Positions 43,047 to 51,815 of a stretch of 64,000 nt of DNA are shown one piece after another. Source of the stretch: Streptomyces sp. BK208 (lineage in GTDB: Bacteria; Actinomycetota; Actinomycetes; Streptomycetales; Streptomycetaceae); the NCBI RefSeq assembly GCF_004364245.1, contig NZ_SOAV01000002.1, positions 62,001 to 126,000 on the forward strand, in the 5' to 3' direction. Numbering within the stretch: position 1 is the stretch's first letter; every line of letters begins with the position of its first letter. Position numbers and translations under genes: made by a program. Under the pieces are notes generated by a model. The model saw nothing but the letters and a program-made list of their open reading frames with translations. It made no database searches and was not told the origin of the DNA.

Positions 43047-43706
43047 GTGACCGCGGAGACCTCTCAGACGCTCGACCGGGGACTGCGGGTCCTCAAACTG
43101 CTGGCCGATACGGACCACGGGCTGACCGTCACCGAGCTGTCCCACAAGCTGGGCGTCAACCGGACCGTCGTGTACCGGTTGCTGGCCACCCTGGAACAGC
43201 ACGCGCTCGTCCGCCGAGACCTGGGCGGCCGCGCCCGCGTCGGCCTCGGTGTGCTCGGCCTGGGCCGCCAGGTGCACCCCCTGGTCCGCGAGGCGGCGAT
43301 GCCGGCCCTGCGTGCCTTGGCGGAGGACATAGGGGCGACGGCCCACCTCACGCTGGTGGACGGCGCCGAGGCCCTCGCCGTCGCCGTCGTCGAACCGACC
43401 TGGACCGACTACCACGTCGCCTACCGCGCGGGCTTCCGCCACCCCCTGGAGCGGGGCGCCGCCGGCAAGGCCATCCTCGCCGCCCGCCGGCCCCCGCAGC
43501 CGGCCGGTGAGGCCGTGGACGGCCCCGGCTACACCCTCACCCACGGCGAACTGGAAGCGGGGGCCTGCGGCGCGGCGGCGCCCCTGCTCGGCGTCACGGG
43601 CGTCGAGGGCAGCGTCGGCGTGGTCATGCTGGCCGACGTCGTCCCGGAACGGGTCGGCGAGCGCGTGATGCACGCGGCCCGAGAGGTGGCGGAAGCGCTG
43701 CGGTGA
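43047..43706 (+). CDS. IclR-family transcriptional regulator
   Basis: 219 residues. N-terminal winged helix (about 5-65, TLDRGLRVLKLLADTDHGLTVTELSHKLGVNRTVVYRLLATLEQHALV) and a C-terminal IclR effector domain (about 75-215, with FRHPLERGAAGKAILAARR). GTG 43047 is preferred because GAAGGAG is 8 bp upstream. No linked catabolic gene, so the effector is unknown. The preceding 296 bp (42751-43046) hold nothing recognisable. Confidence 0.88.
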   Translation: MTAETSQTLDRGLRVLKLLADTDHGLTVTELSHKLGVNRTVVYRLLATLEQHALVRRDLGGRARVGLGVLGLGRQVHPLVREAAMPALRALAEDIGATAHLTLVDGAEALAVAVVEPTWTDYHVAYRAGFRHPLERGAAGKAILAARRPPQPAGEAVDGPGYTLTHGELEAGACGAAAPLLGVTGVEGSVGVVMLADVVPERVGERVMHAAREVAEALR

Positions 43707-43835
43707 CCTGCTGTGGGGTGCGCTTCTGCCAGAGGCGCACCGTACGGACCGACAAGCCACTCGAGCGGCTAGCCCGGCCGGTCCATGACCCGAACCCGTT
43801 GTGTTCCCAAGGTCGATGCACTCGATGAGTCGGCT

Positions 43836-43865
43836 TACGTTCGCATACTTGCTCGCAGTAGGTTC
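43836..43865 (+). promoter_or_regulatory. Candidate promoter of the RHS toxin gene
   Basis: TTACGT (43836-43841)-N18-TAGGTT (43860-43865), giving a leader of about 50 nt to ATG 43922. Confidence 0.4.
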
Positions 43866-43921
43866 ACGTGTGCGTACGGGTGGTTGCTGGTGCGGCACGT
43901 GAGTTGACGGGGGTTGCGGGG

Positions 43922-46900
43922 ATGGTGGGCCACAGGCCGAGTGACTGGCATGTCCTGGACCTGGACAAGGACCCGACGCCGGGGGATCCGCAGCGGGTGC
44001 GCACGCTCGCGAAGACGTTGCACGATTTCGCCGACGACGTGTCGGAGGCGTTGCGTCTGGTGAAGGGGATGGCGGGGGAGTCCACTCTGGCCGAGTGGGC
44101 GGGGAAGTCGGCGGCGGTCTTCAAGGAGGAGTTCTCGGGTGTTCCGAAGAACTTGAAGAAGCTGGAGAAGTCGTACGGGATGTGCGGTGACGCGCTCGCG
44201 GATTTCTGGCCGAAGCTGGAGCGGGCGCAGGCCTTGGCGGACAAGGCGCTGATCAAGGCGCGGGAGGCCCGTGCCGACCTGGCCTCGGCGCGGTCGAAGC
44301 TGTCGTCGGCGGACTCGTGGGTGACGCGGGCGTCGAAGGAGGCCGACAAGTACAAGGACGATCCGACGGGCAGCAAGTCGGACGCTGACGAGCCGGACGA
44401 GGCGAAGGTCCGCGCCGCCACCCGTGACGCCCAGCACGCCAGGACCGCGCAGACCAACGCGCGGTCGGCCGTGGACTCCGCGCAGGGCGCGCTGGACGCG
44501 GCGAAGAAGATGGCCGAGGACGCGCGCAAGATGCGCGACGACGCGGCGCGTGAGGCGAAGAACAAGATCGACGAGGCGTCCGACGCGGGTATCCAGAACC
44601 GGTCGTGGTGGGAGGACGTCGGCGACTGGTTCTCCGACAACTGGGACACCATCGTCGCGGTCTGCAAGGTCGTCGTCGCGGTCGTCGGCATCATCGCGAT
44701 GGTCATCGGCGGCCCCATCCTCGGTGCGATCGTCCTGGTCGCGGCCCTCGTCGTCCTCGCGGACACGCTCTACAAATACAGCAAGGGCCAGGCATCCCTG
44801 TGGGACGTGGGGCTGGCGGCCCTGGACTGCATACCCGGCATGAAGGGCCTGACCACCCTCGGCGGACTCGCCAAGGGACTCAAGGGCGGCATGGCTGCCA
44901 TGAAGGGGATCAAGGGCGGCCTCAAAGGTACGGGGCTGGCCATGCGCGGTCTGGGCAAGAACGCCCGCAATATGGTCGCCGACGGCGCCAAAGGCGCTTA
45001 CAACCGCGCCAAGAACCTGGTGCGTTCGAAGGGCAGTGACCCCGTCGACATGGCCAGCGGGGCCATGTACCTGCCGCAGACAGATGTGGAGCTACCGGGA
45101 CTGCTGCCCGTCGCCTTCACCCGTCGGGTTGCTTCCGACTACCGATGCGGATGGTGGTTCGGGCCGACCTGGGCGTCTACTGTCGACCAGCGCCTGGAAG
45201 TCGACGAAGAGGGCGTCATCCTGGTCACCGAGGATGGTCTGCTCCTCACCTACCCCCACCCGCCGGGGCCGGACGTGGCCGTGATGCCCGACGCGGGGCC
45301 CCGCCGACCGTTGACCCGCATGGACGACGGGGGCTATTGCGTCGACGACCCGCTCACGGGTCGCACCTCTTACTTCGCACGTCCGACCGGCAACGGCATT
45401 GCGCTCGTCGCCCGGATCGTCGACCGCAACCAGCACTCGATCAGCTTTGACCACGACGAATACGGTACGCCTCTCGCGATACGCCACTCCGGTGGATATC
45501 ACCTCAAGCTCACCACCGAAGAAGGGCGTGTCACGGCCCTCAGCCTTGCGGCGGCGGATGGCACGGACATCGTCGTGAAGCGCTATGACTACGACGATGG
45601 CAACCTTGCCGCGGTCACCAACTCCTCCGGGCTGCCCCTCCGATTCACCTATGACGAGCGAGCGCGCGTCACTTCTTGGACCGACACCAACGACCGCACT
45701 TATCTGTATGAGTACGACGACCGGGATCGTTGCGTCATGGAGGGCGGTGAGGCCGGGCACATCACGATCAGACTCGACTACGGAGGTGTGGACCCTGCCT
45801 GGCCCGACTGTCGTGTGACCACTCTCAGCACCGCCGACGGGTCTGTGTCCCGCTTCGTCGTGAATGACAGCTGCCTGGTGGTGGCTGAGGTCGACCCGAT
45901 GGGCGGCACGGTCACCACGGGCTATGACCCGCACCAGCACGTCACCTCCACCACGGACCAACTCGGCTGCACCACGACCTTCGTGAACAGTGAATCGGGC
46001 CAGCCGATCGCGGTGACGCGACCGGACGGGTCCATCGTTCACATCACCTATGACGACGGCGGCTCTCCCACCGAGATCACCCTGCCGGACGGTTCCTCTT
46101 GGCACTACACCCATGACGACCGAGGAAACGTCACAGCCGTCACTGACCCGCTCGGCACAACGGCCCACTTCGTACGTCGGCGGGACGGAGCCATCGTCGA
46201 AACGCGGGACTCGTCGGGTCGGGAACTCCGCTTCGAGAACAACGCGGCCGGCCTGCCGTTGTCGGTGACGGACAGCCTCGGCCACACGACTCGGTACGTG
46301 TACAGCCCCTTCGGCCGGACCACCGCGGTGATCGACGCGCTGGGCCGTGAGACGCATCTGGTGTGGACCGTTGAAGGGCAACTCGCCCGGCGGACCTATC
46401 CGGACGGGACGCGGGAACACTGGGAGTACGACGGCGAAGGCAACTGCGTCAGGCACATCGACGCCATCGGCCAAGTGAGTACGTTCGAGTACACCCACTT
46501 CGACCGGCTCAGCGCACGCACCGGCCCGGGAGGCGAGCGTTACGCCTTCACGCACGACGCCCAGCTCCGTCTGACGCGAGTTACCAATCCGCAGGGACTC
46601 ACGTGGGGTTACACCTACGACGCCGCCGGACGTCTCCTCACGGAGACTGATTTCGACGGCCGAGTCACTTACTACACGTACGACGTGGCGGGCCGTCTCA
46701 CCGGCCGGACCAACGCCCTCGGCCAGAGCACCCGCTACGACCGGGACGCCCTCGGGCAGATCAGTGCCAAGCACGTGCAGGGCGTGACCACCGCCTACAC
46801 GTACACGTCGAACGGCTCGCTGGCCAGCGCCGTTAACGCGAGCAGCAGTCTGCACGTCGAGCACGACGCCATGGGACGGCGGGTCAGGGAAACTGTCGAC

Positions 46901-48487
46901 GGCCGAACCACCAGTTTCACCTACGACGCCGCCGGCAATCGAACTCTGCGCGTCACCCCCACCGGCGTCCGCAGCGGATGGGAGTACGACGTCGCAGGCC
47001 GTCCCGTCCAGTTGACGACGGCTGGGCAGACCATTGACTTTTCCCATGACGCGGTGAACCGAGAAGTCGTCCGCCGGGTCAACGGTGCTCTCGCGCTCAC
47101 CCGCGGCTACGACAGCCTTGACCGGTTGATCACGCTGGGATGCAGGGCTCCGGGCGACCGCCTCGTGGCGGAGCGCTTGTACACCTACCGGTCAGACGGC
47201 TATCTCACGGCTGTACAGGATGCCCGCGGAGGCAGCCGAAGCTTCGACCTGGACCTCCATGGCCGAGTCACGGCCGTTCATGCGACCGGCTGGAGCGAGC
47301 GCTATGCCTACGACTCAGTGGGCAACCAGACCGAGGCCGAATGGCCGGTGAGGGATCCTGGTCAGGAGGCGGTCGGGCCGCGTACGTACACCGGCACCAG
47401 GTTGGCCCGGGCCGGAGGGGTTCATTACGAGTACGACGCCCTGGGGCGTGTCATCGTGCGCCGCAAGACACGCATCTCCCGTAAGCCCGATCTCTGGCGG
47501 TACGAATGGGATGCCGAGGACCGCCTTACAGCAGTAGTCACACCGGACGGCACCCGCTGGCGCTACACCTACGACCCCCTGGGCAGACGCACCGCCAAAC
47601 TCCGTATGGGTGCCGACGGAGGCACTGTCGTCGAACGGACGCTTTTCACCTGGGACGGCAACACTCTCTGTGAACAGACCACCGAGCAAGGCTTTACGGG
47701 CAGAAGGGCGACGCTCACCTGGAACCACGATGGGCTCTCTCCTGTGAGCCAGTCGGAGCGACTCTGGACTGCTGCCGCACCTCAGGAAAGCGTCGATGAG
47801 CGTTTCTTCGCCATCGTCACCGACCTGGTCGGCACTCCGACGGAGCTGATCTCACCGGACGGAGAGATCGCGTGGTACACGCGGTCGACCCTCTGGGGTG
47901 CGACGGCATGGAACCGCGACGCGACCGCGTACACCCCCCTGCGTTTCCCTGGTCAGTATCACGATGCCGAGACCGGCCTGCACTACAACCATCACCGTCA
48001 CTACGACCCCGAGAACGGTCGCTACACCAGCCCTGACCCGCTCGGTCTTCTGCCGGCGCCCAACCCGATGACCTATGTGCACAACCCGCACAGCTGGTCC
48101 GACCCGCTCGGACTCGCGCCGTTGTGCCATCAGCACGGCGGCGACACCGGCAGCCCCGACGGTCTCGGTCTTCTGCCCGGCCCAGCGCCTCAGCACGCGG
48201 CGGACATGCTGAACAAGGTCAACGCGAGACCCGAAGGCATCGGAAAGGTCGACGGCTACCATGGCAACGCGAACTGGGGTAACAACAAGTCCGCCCTGCC
48301 TGGCGGGAAGTACAAGGAGTGGGATGTCAACGCCAAGGTCGACCTTCCACAGTGCAGTGCGCCGGGCTGTGGAAAGGAAATCAGAGGCCCTGAGCGGCTG
48401 TTGACCCCGAAGGACGGGCCTGGGCCCGCCTACTACACGCCAGACCACTACGGGACCTTCTACTACGTCGGTGAGTTCACAGGGTGA
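43922..48487 (+). CDS. RHS/YD-repeat polymorphic toxin with C-terminal barnase/RNase Sa-like domain
   Basis: 1521 residues. Order: N-terminal helical WXG-like/type VII-type secretion domain (about 1-230, with LAEWAGKSAAVFKEEF); hydrophobic glycine-zipper segment (about 240-290); RHS entry DPVDMASGAMYLPQTDVELPG (about 372); many YD repeats of type YDAAGRLLTETD (about 400-1300); RHS core cap LRFPGQYHDAETGLHYNHHRHYDPENGRYTSPDPLGL. After PLGLAP (about 1394-1399) a variable toxin domain follows, with DMLNKVNAR, KYKEWDVN, RGPERLL and YYTPDHYGTF. The aligned active site is E1466, R1488, R1492, H1509, as in barnase E73, R83, R87, H102. Predicted to cleave RNA in competitor cells. ATG 43922 starts MVGHRPSDW. 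The repeat region has lower G+C than its neighbours. The stop overlaps the inhibitor gene. Confidence 0.9.
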   Translation: MVGHRPSDWHVLDLDKDPTPGDPQRVRTLAKTLHDFADDVSEALRLVKGMAGESTLAEWAGKSAAVFKEEFSGVPKNLKKLEKSYGMCGDALADFWPKLERAQALADKALIKAREARADLASARSKLSSADSWVTRASKEADKYKDDPTGSKSDADEPDEAKVRAATRDAQHARTAQTNARSAVDSAQGALDAAKKMAEDARKMRDDAAREAKNKIDEASDAGIQNRSWWEDVGDWFSDNWDTIVAVCKVVVAVVGIIAMVIGGPILGAIVLVAALVVLADTLYKYSKGQASLWDVGLAALDCIPGMKGLTTLGGLAKGLKGGMAAMKGIKGGLKGTGLAMRGLGKNARNMVADGAKGAYNRAKNLVRSKGSDPVDMASGAMYLPQTDVELPGLLPVAFTRRVASDYRCGWWFGPTWASTVDQRLEVDEEGVILVTEDGLLLTYPHPPGPDVAVMPDAGPRRPLTRMDDGGYCVDDPLTGRTSYFARPTGNGIALVARIVDRNQHSISFDHDEYGTPLAIRHSGGYHLKLTTEEGRVTALSLAAADGTDIVVKRYDYDDGNLAAVTNSSGLPLRFTYDERARVTSWTDTNDRTYLYEYDDRDRCVMEGGEAGHITIRLDYGGVDPAWPDCRVTTLSTADGSVSRFVVNDSCLVVAEVDPMGGTVTTGYDPHQHVTSTTDQLGCTTTFVNSESGQPIAVTRPDGSIVHITYDDGGSPTEITLPDGSSWHYTHDDRGNVTAVTDPLGTTAHFVRRRDGAIVETRDSSGRELRFENNAAGLPLSVTDSLGHTTRYVYSPFGRTTAVIDALGRETHLVWTVEGQLARRTYPDGTREHWEYDGEGNCVRHIDAIGQVSTFEYTHFDRLSARTGPGGERYAFTHDAQLRLTRVTNPQGLTWGYTYDAAGRLLTETDFDGRVTYYTYDVAGRLTGRTNALGQSTRYDRDALGQISAKHVQGVTTAYTYTSNGSLASAVNASSSLHVEHDAMGRRVRETVDGRTTSFTYDAAGNRTLRVTPTGVRSGWEYDVAGRPVQLTTAGQTIDFSHDAVNREVVRRVNGALALTRGYDSLDRLITLGCRAPGDRLVAERLYTYRSDGYLTAVQDARGGSRSFDLDLHGRVTAVHATGWSERYAYDSVGNQTEAEWPVRDPGQEAVGPRTYTGTRLARAGGVHYEYDALGRVIVRRKTRISRKPDLWRYEWDAEDRLTAVVTPDGTRWRYTYDPLGRRTAKLRMGADGGTVVERTLFTWDGNTLCEQTTEQGFTGRRATLTWNHDGLSPVSQSERLWTAAAPQESVDERFFAIVTDLVGTPTELISPDGEIAWYTRSTLWGATAWNRDATAYTPLRFPGQYHDAETGLHYNHHRHYDPENGRYTSPDPLGLLPAPNPMTYVHNPHSWSDPLGLAPLCHQHGGDTGSPDGLGLLPGPAPQHAADMLNKVNARPEGIGKVDGYHGNANWGNNKSALPGGKYKEWDVNAKVDLPQCSAPGCGKEIRGPERLLTPKDGPGPAYYTPDHYGTFYYVGEFTG

Positions 48488-49038
48488 TGCGACACATGGC
48501 TTCCTTTGACATCACGAGCACCTCGGAGCCCTGGGTTGTTTTCGCTCCCCACGGGTCAGTCGTCGTTCAAGAGCAGCTTTCCCAGCTGAAGAGAAGCGGC
48601 GGTCGCTGCTACTACTTCGACGCCCGGGATCTCCTGGACGAGCGGGCAATCCATCAGTCCTTTGCGGAGGCACTTCGTTTCCCCGGTTATTACGGGTACA
48701 ACTGGGACGCTTTGGTGGACTGTCTGGACGACTTGTGCGGGGAGGTTACCGGCGGCGTCGGTGTGGCAGTCGTGATCCAGGACGCCGATCGGCTCTTGGC
48801 GGCAGAACACTTCCCTCTCTTCGTGTCCGTCCTCTGCCAGGGTGCGGACCGGGCGAATTCATCGGTCGACCTCGACGGGTGTCCGCTGGACCGTCCCGCC
48901 GTATCCGAGCATTTCGTTTTCGAATTTCGTGAATTCGATCCCGGTAAGGTGCGGCGTCTGGTGGAGCAGCCGGACCTGATCGTTTCCCAAACGGACGGAT
49001 TCGTGGGGGCTTCCCTCGATCCTGAAGAATGGCGTTGA
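48487..49038 (+). CDS. Barstar-family immunity protein for the RHS ribonuclease
   Basis: 183 residues. The N-terminal two thirds match barstar: CYYFDARDLLDERAIHQSFAEALRFPGYYGYNWDALVDCLDDL, where barstar has YYGENLDALWDCL; the barnase-contact aspartates D35 and D39 correspond to D74 and D78. An extra C-terminal ~70 residues are not in classical barstar. ATG 48487 shares a base with the toxin stop (TGATG); GTG 48484 and ATG 48496 are alternatives. Cytoplasmic inhibitor protecting the producer and siblings; pairing is supported by direct overlap and matching fold. Confidence 0.9.
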   Translation: MRHMASFDITSTSEPWVVFAPHGSVVVQEQLSQLKRSGGRCYYFDARDLLDERAIHQSFAEALRFPGYYGYNWDALVDCLDDLCGEVTGGVGVAVVIQDADRLLAAEHFPLFVSVLCQGADRANSSVDLDGCPLDRPAVSEHFVFEFREFDPGKVRRLVEQPDLIVSQTDGFVGASLDPEEWR

Positions 49039-49106
49039 GGAGCGCACCCGCCGGGTCGACGTCCCTGCCCGCGGCTGGAGCGGCGGACCCACGTTAGATT
49101 GACCCC

Positions 49107-49886
49107 GTGCTCTCTCGTCTCACGCGTCCCCAGGTCCTCGCCGTCTGCGGTGTGCCCGTCGTGGCGTTGCTCGCGACCGCCGTGTTCGCGCCGTTGCCGT
49201 TCTCCGTGGCGCAGCCCGGGCTGACGGCCGACGTGCTGGGCGAGAACCAGGGGGCCGAGGTGATCACGATCAGCGGGGCACCGACGCACGGGACCAGCGG
49301 GCAGCTGCGGATGACGACGATCGAGGCGACCGGGCCGGACGCGAGCGTTCACCTCGGGGACGTGCTCGGCAGCTGGTTCGACACCGACCGGGCCGTGATG
49401 CCGCGCGACGCCGTCTACCCGAGCGGCGACGACGTGAGCGAGATCGAGCGGTACAACCAGGAGCAGATGAAGGAGTCGCAGGACTCGGCCACCACCGCCG
49501 CGCTCGGCTATCTGCGGATGGACAAGGGCGACGTCGACGTCAAGCTCCGGCTGGAGGACGTCGGCGGCCCCAGCGCCGGGCTGCTGTTCTCCCTCGGCAT
49601 CGTCGACAAGCTCGGCCCCGGCGACCTCACCGGCGGCAAGGTCGTCGCCGGGACGGGGACCATCACCGGCGACGGCAAGGTCGGCGCCGTCGGCGGGGTG
49701 CCGCTCAAGACGCAGGCCGCCCGGCGGGACGGGGCCACCGTCTTCCTGGTGCCGAAGGCGGAGTGCTCGGACGCGCGGTCCGAACTGCCCGAGGGGCTGC
49801 GGCTGGTCCCGGTGACGACGCTCAAGGGCGCGATCGACGCGCTGAAGGCACTGGAGAGCGGCAAGGGCGACGTGCCCGCCTGCTGA
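49107..49886 (+). CDS. Membrane-anchored Lon-like S16 protease, YlbL-related but without PDZ
   Basis: 259 residues. One N-terminal membrane span (about 8-30). The C-terminal S16 domain (about 125-250) has catalytic serine in VGGPSAGLLFSLGIVDKL and catalytic lysine in GGVPLKTQAARR. The usual PDZ domain of the YlbL family is absent; only about 95 residues lie between anchor and protease. GTG 49107 lies 6 bp after TAGATT (49095-49100), so a leaderless mRNA is likely. Function probably proteolysis of extracytoplasmic or membrane proteins. Confidence 0.85.
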   Translation: MLSRLTRPQVLAVCGVPVVALLATAVFAPLPFSVAQPGLTADVLGENQGAEVITISGAPTHGTSGQLRMTTIEATGPDASVHLGDVLGSWFDTDRAVMPRDAVYPSGDDVSEIERYNQEQMKESQDSATTAALGYLRMDKGDVDVKLRLEDVGGPSAGLLFSLGIVDKLGPGDLTGGKVVAGTGTITGDGKVGAVGGVPLKTQAARRDGATVFLVPKAECSDARSELPEGLRLVPVTTLKGAIDALKALESGKGDVPAC

Positions 49887-49965
49887 CCGGGCTCGGCAGG
49901 CCCGCACCGGCTCACCGGGGGCCGACCGAGCCGACCGAGCCGCCGGCCCGACCGAGCCGGCCGGG

Positions 49966-50934
49966 CTACCCCTCCGTCACGAAGCCCTCGTCCTTCATCC
50001 AGTCCAGCGCCACCTGGTGCGGGTCCTCGCCGTCCACGTCGACCTTCGCGTTCAGCGTCCGGGCCACGTCGTTGGTCAGCGCCTTGGTGACCGGGTCGAG
50101 GACGGAGGCGATCGCCGGCCACTTCTTCAGGGTGGCCGTGCGGACCATGGGCGCCGCGTTGTAGTTCGGGAAGAACTTCTTGTCGTCCTCCATCACCACC
50201 AGGTTCATGGACTTGATCCGCCCGTCGGTGGTGTACACCTCGCCGTAGGTGCAAGCGCCCTTCGCGGTCTGGGTGTAGATGATGCCGGTGTCCATCTGCG
50301 TGATGTTCCCGGCGGGCAGCGACATCCCGTACGCCTTCTCCAGCCCGGGCAGGCCGTCCGCGCGGTTGGCGAACTCGCCCTCCACGCACAGCGTCACCGC
50401 GCCCGGGTCCGACTTCGACAGGGCGGTGACCTCCGAGAGGGTCTTCGTCCGGTACTTCTTGTAGTTCGCCTGGTTCATCGCCAGCGCGTACGTGTTGTTC
50501 AGGCGGGCCGGCGGCAGCCACGTCAGCCCCTTCTTCGCGTCGGCCTCCTTCACCGCCTCCCACTGCTGCTCGGGGTCGGGGATCGGCTTGCTGTTGCCCA
50601 GGTACGTGATCCACGCGGTGCCCGTGTACTCGTACGTGGCGTCGGCGTCGCCGTTCTCCACCGCCGCGCGGGTGCCGACCGAACCCTGGATGCCGGTGCG
50701 GTCGAGCACCTCGGCGCCGGCCGCCTCGAAGGCGATGCCCATGATCGCGCCGAGGACCAGCTGCTCGGTGAACTCCTTCGAGGTGACCGTCAGATCGGCG
50801 CCCTCCAGCGGCTTGCCCTCACCGATGGTGCCCGGCTCCACGTCGTCGACCATCGGGGAGCCGCTGGTCAGACCGCACCCGGCGGGAGCCGCGAGGAGCG
50901 CCGCGGCCAGTGCCCAGCAGACGCGCCGTCTCAT
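49966..50934 (-). CDS. Betaine/choline-type ABC transporter substrate-binding lipoprotein
   Basis: 322 residues, OpuAC/ProX family. Lipoprotein signal MRRRVCWALAAALLAAPAGC with lipobox AAPAGC. The binding domain begins LTVTSKEFTEQLVLGAIMGIAFEAAGAEV, and YEYTGTAWITYLG and YTTDGRIKSMNLVVMEDDKKFFPNYNAAP follow, all typical of quaternary-amine binding proteins. Its ATG overlaps the stop of the permease gene (ATGA). Last gene of a four-gene operon transcribed leftward. Confidence 0.9.
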   Translation of the reverse strand: MRRRVCWALAAALLAAPAGCGLTSGSPMVDDVEPGTIGEGKPLEGADLTVTSKEFTEQLVLGAIMGIAFEAAGAEVLDRTGIQGSVGTRAAVENGDADATYEYTGTAWITYLGNSKPIPDPEQQWEAVKEADAKKGLTWLPPARLNNTYALAMNQANYKKYRTKTLSEVTALSKSDPGAVTLCVEGEFANRADGLPGLEKAYGMSLPAGNITQMDTGIIYTQTAKGACTYGEVYTTDGRIKSMNLVVMEDDKKFFPNYNAAPMVRTATLKKWPAIASVLDPVTKALTNDVARTLNAKVDVDGEDPHQVALDWMKDEGFVTEG

Positions 50935-51815
50935 GTGCCCACCTCCAGCCCCCGCGGTCGCAGCAGCAGTTCGGCCAGCGACGCCAGCCAGTCCACCAGC
51001 AGGGCCAGGGCGACCGTCAGGATCGAGCCAAGGACCAGCACCGGCATCCGCTGGCTGGTGATCCCGGTGGTGATCAGCACGCCCAGCCCGCCACCGCCGC
51101 CGAAGGTCGCCAGCGTCGCCGTGCCGACGTTCAGGACGAGCGCCGTGCGCACCCCGGCCAGGATCAGCGGGACGGCCAGCGGCAGCTCCACCCGGGTGAG
51201 GACGCCCAGCGGGGACATGCCGATGCCGCGGGCCGCCTCCAGCAGGGTCGGGTCGTTCGCCTTCAGACCGGCGATGGTGTTGGACAGGACCGGCAGGACG
51301 GCGTAGATGATGATGCCGATCAGGGCGGCCCTGCGGCCGATGCCCAGCCAGATCACCAGCAGCGCCAGCAGACCGATCGCCGGGGTCGCCTGGCCCATGT
51401 TGGCGAACGCCATCGCGAACGGCGTCGCCTTCCGGAACGCCCCGCGGGTCAGCAGGATGCCCAGCGGGATCGCGATGATCAGTACGAAGAAGGTGGAGAT
51501 CACCGTCAGCTGCACGTGCTGCCACAGGGCCTTGGTGACCTGGCCGTTGCCGAGGGCGTTGCGGCTGAGCGCGTCCAGGTCGGCCTGCCGGAACCACAGC
51601 CAGGTCGCCAGCAGCACGGCGATCAGGACCACGGGCAGGAAGGTGAGCTTGCGCCAGCCGACCCGGGAGGCCGCAGCCGCCGACGGCGGGGGAGCGCCGG
51701 ACCCCTCCTCGTCCCGCTCGTCACGGTCGTCCCTGGCGTCCCGGGTGGCGAGCCCCTCGGCCTCGTGCCCGCCCTCGGGGCGGCGGCCGGGGGAGGGGCG
51801 GGAGGAGCCGCTCAC
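50931..51815 (-). CDS. Betaine/choline-type ABC transporter permease (ProW-like) 2
   Basis: 294 residues. A charged N-terminal ~55 residues precede six membrane spans starting FLPVVLIAVLLATWLWF. EAA-like loop: LLEAARGIGMSPLGVLTRVELPLAVPLILAG. An extracytoplasmic segment (about 78-105) sits between spans 1 and 2. GTG 51815 overlaps the ATPase stop (GTGA). Confidence 0.9.
   Translation of the reverse strand: MSGSSRPSPGRRPEGGHEAEGLATRDARDDRDERDEEGSGAPPPSAAAASRVGWRKLTFLPVVLIAVLLATWLWFRQADLDALSRNALGNGQVTKALWQHVQLTVISTFFVLIIAIPLGILLTRGAFRKATPFAMAFANMGQATPAIGLLALLVIWLGIGRRAALIGIIIYAVLPVLSNTIAGLKANDPTLLEAARGIGMSPLGVLTRVELPLAVPLILAGVRTALVLNVGTATLATFGGGGGLGVLITTGITSQRMPVLVLGSILTVALALLVDWLASLAELLLRPRGLEVGT

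Noticed and set aside
48484..48498. Start of the barstar-like gene at GTG 48484
   Set aside because: ATG 48487, overlapping the toxin stop as TGATG, is the more usual coupling; the GTG cannot be excluded.
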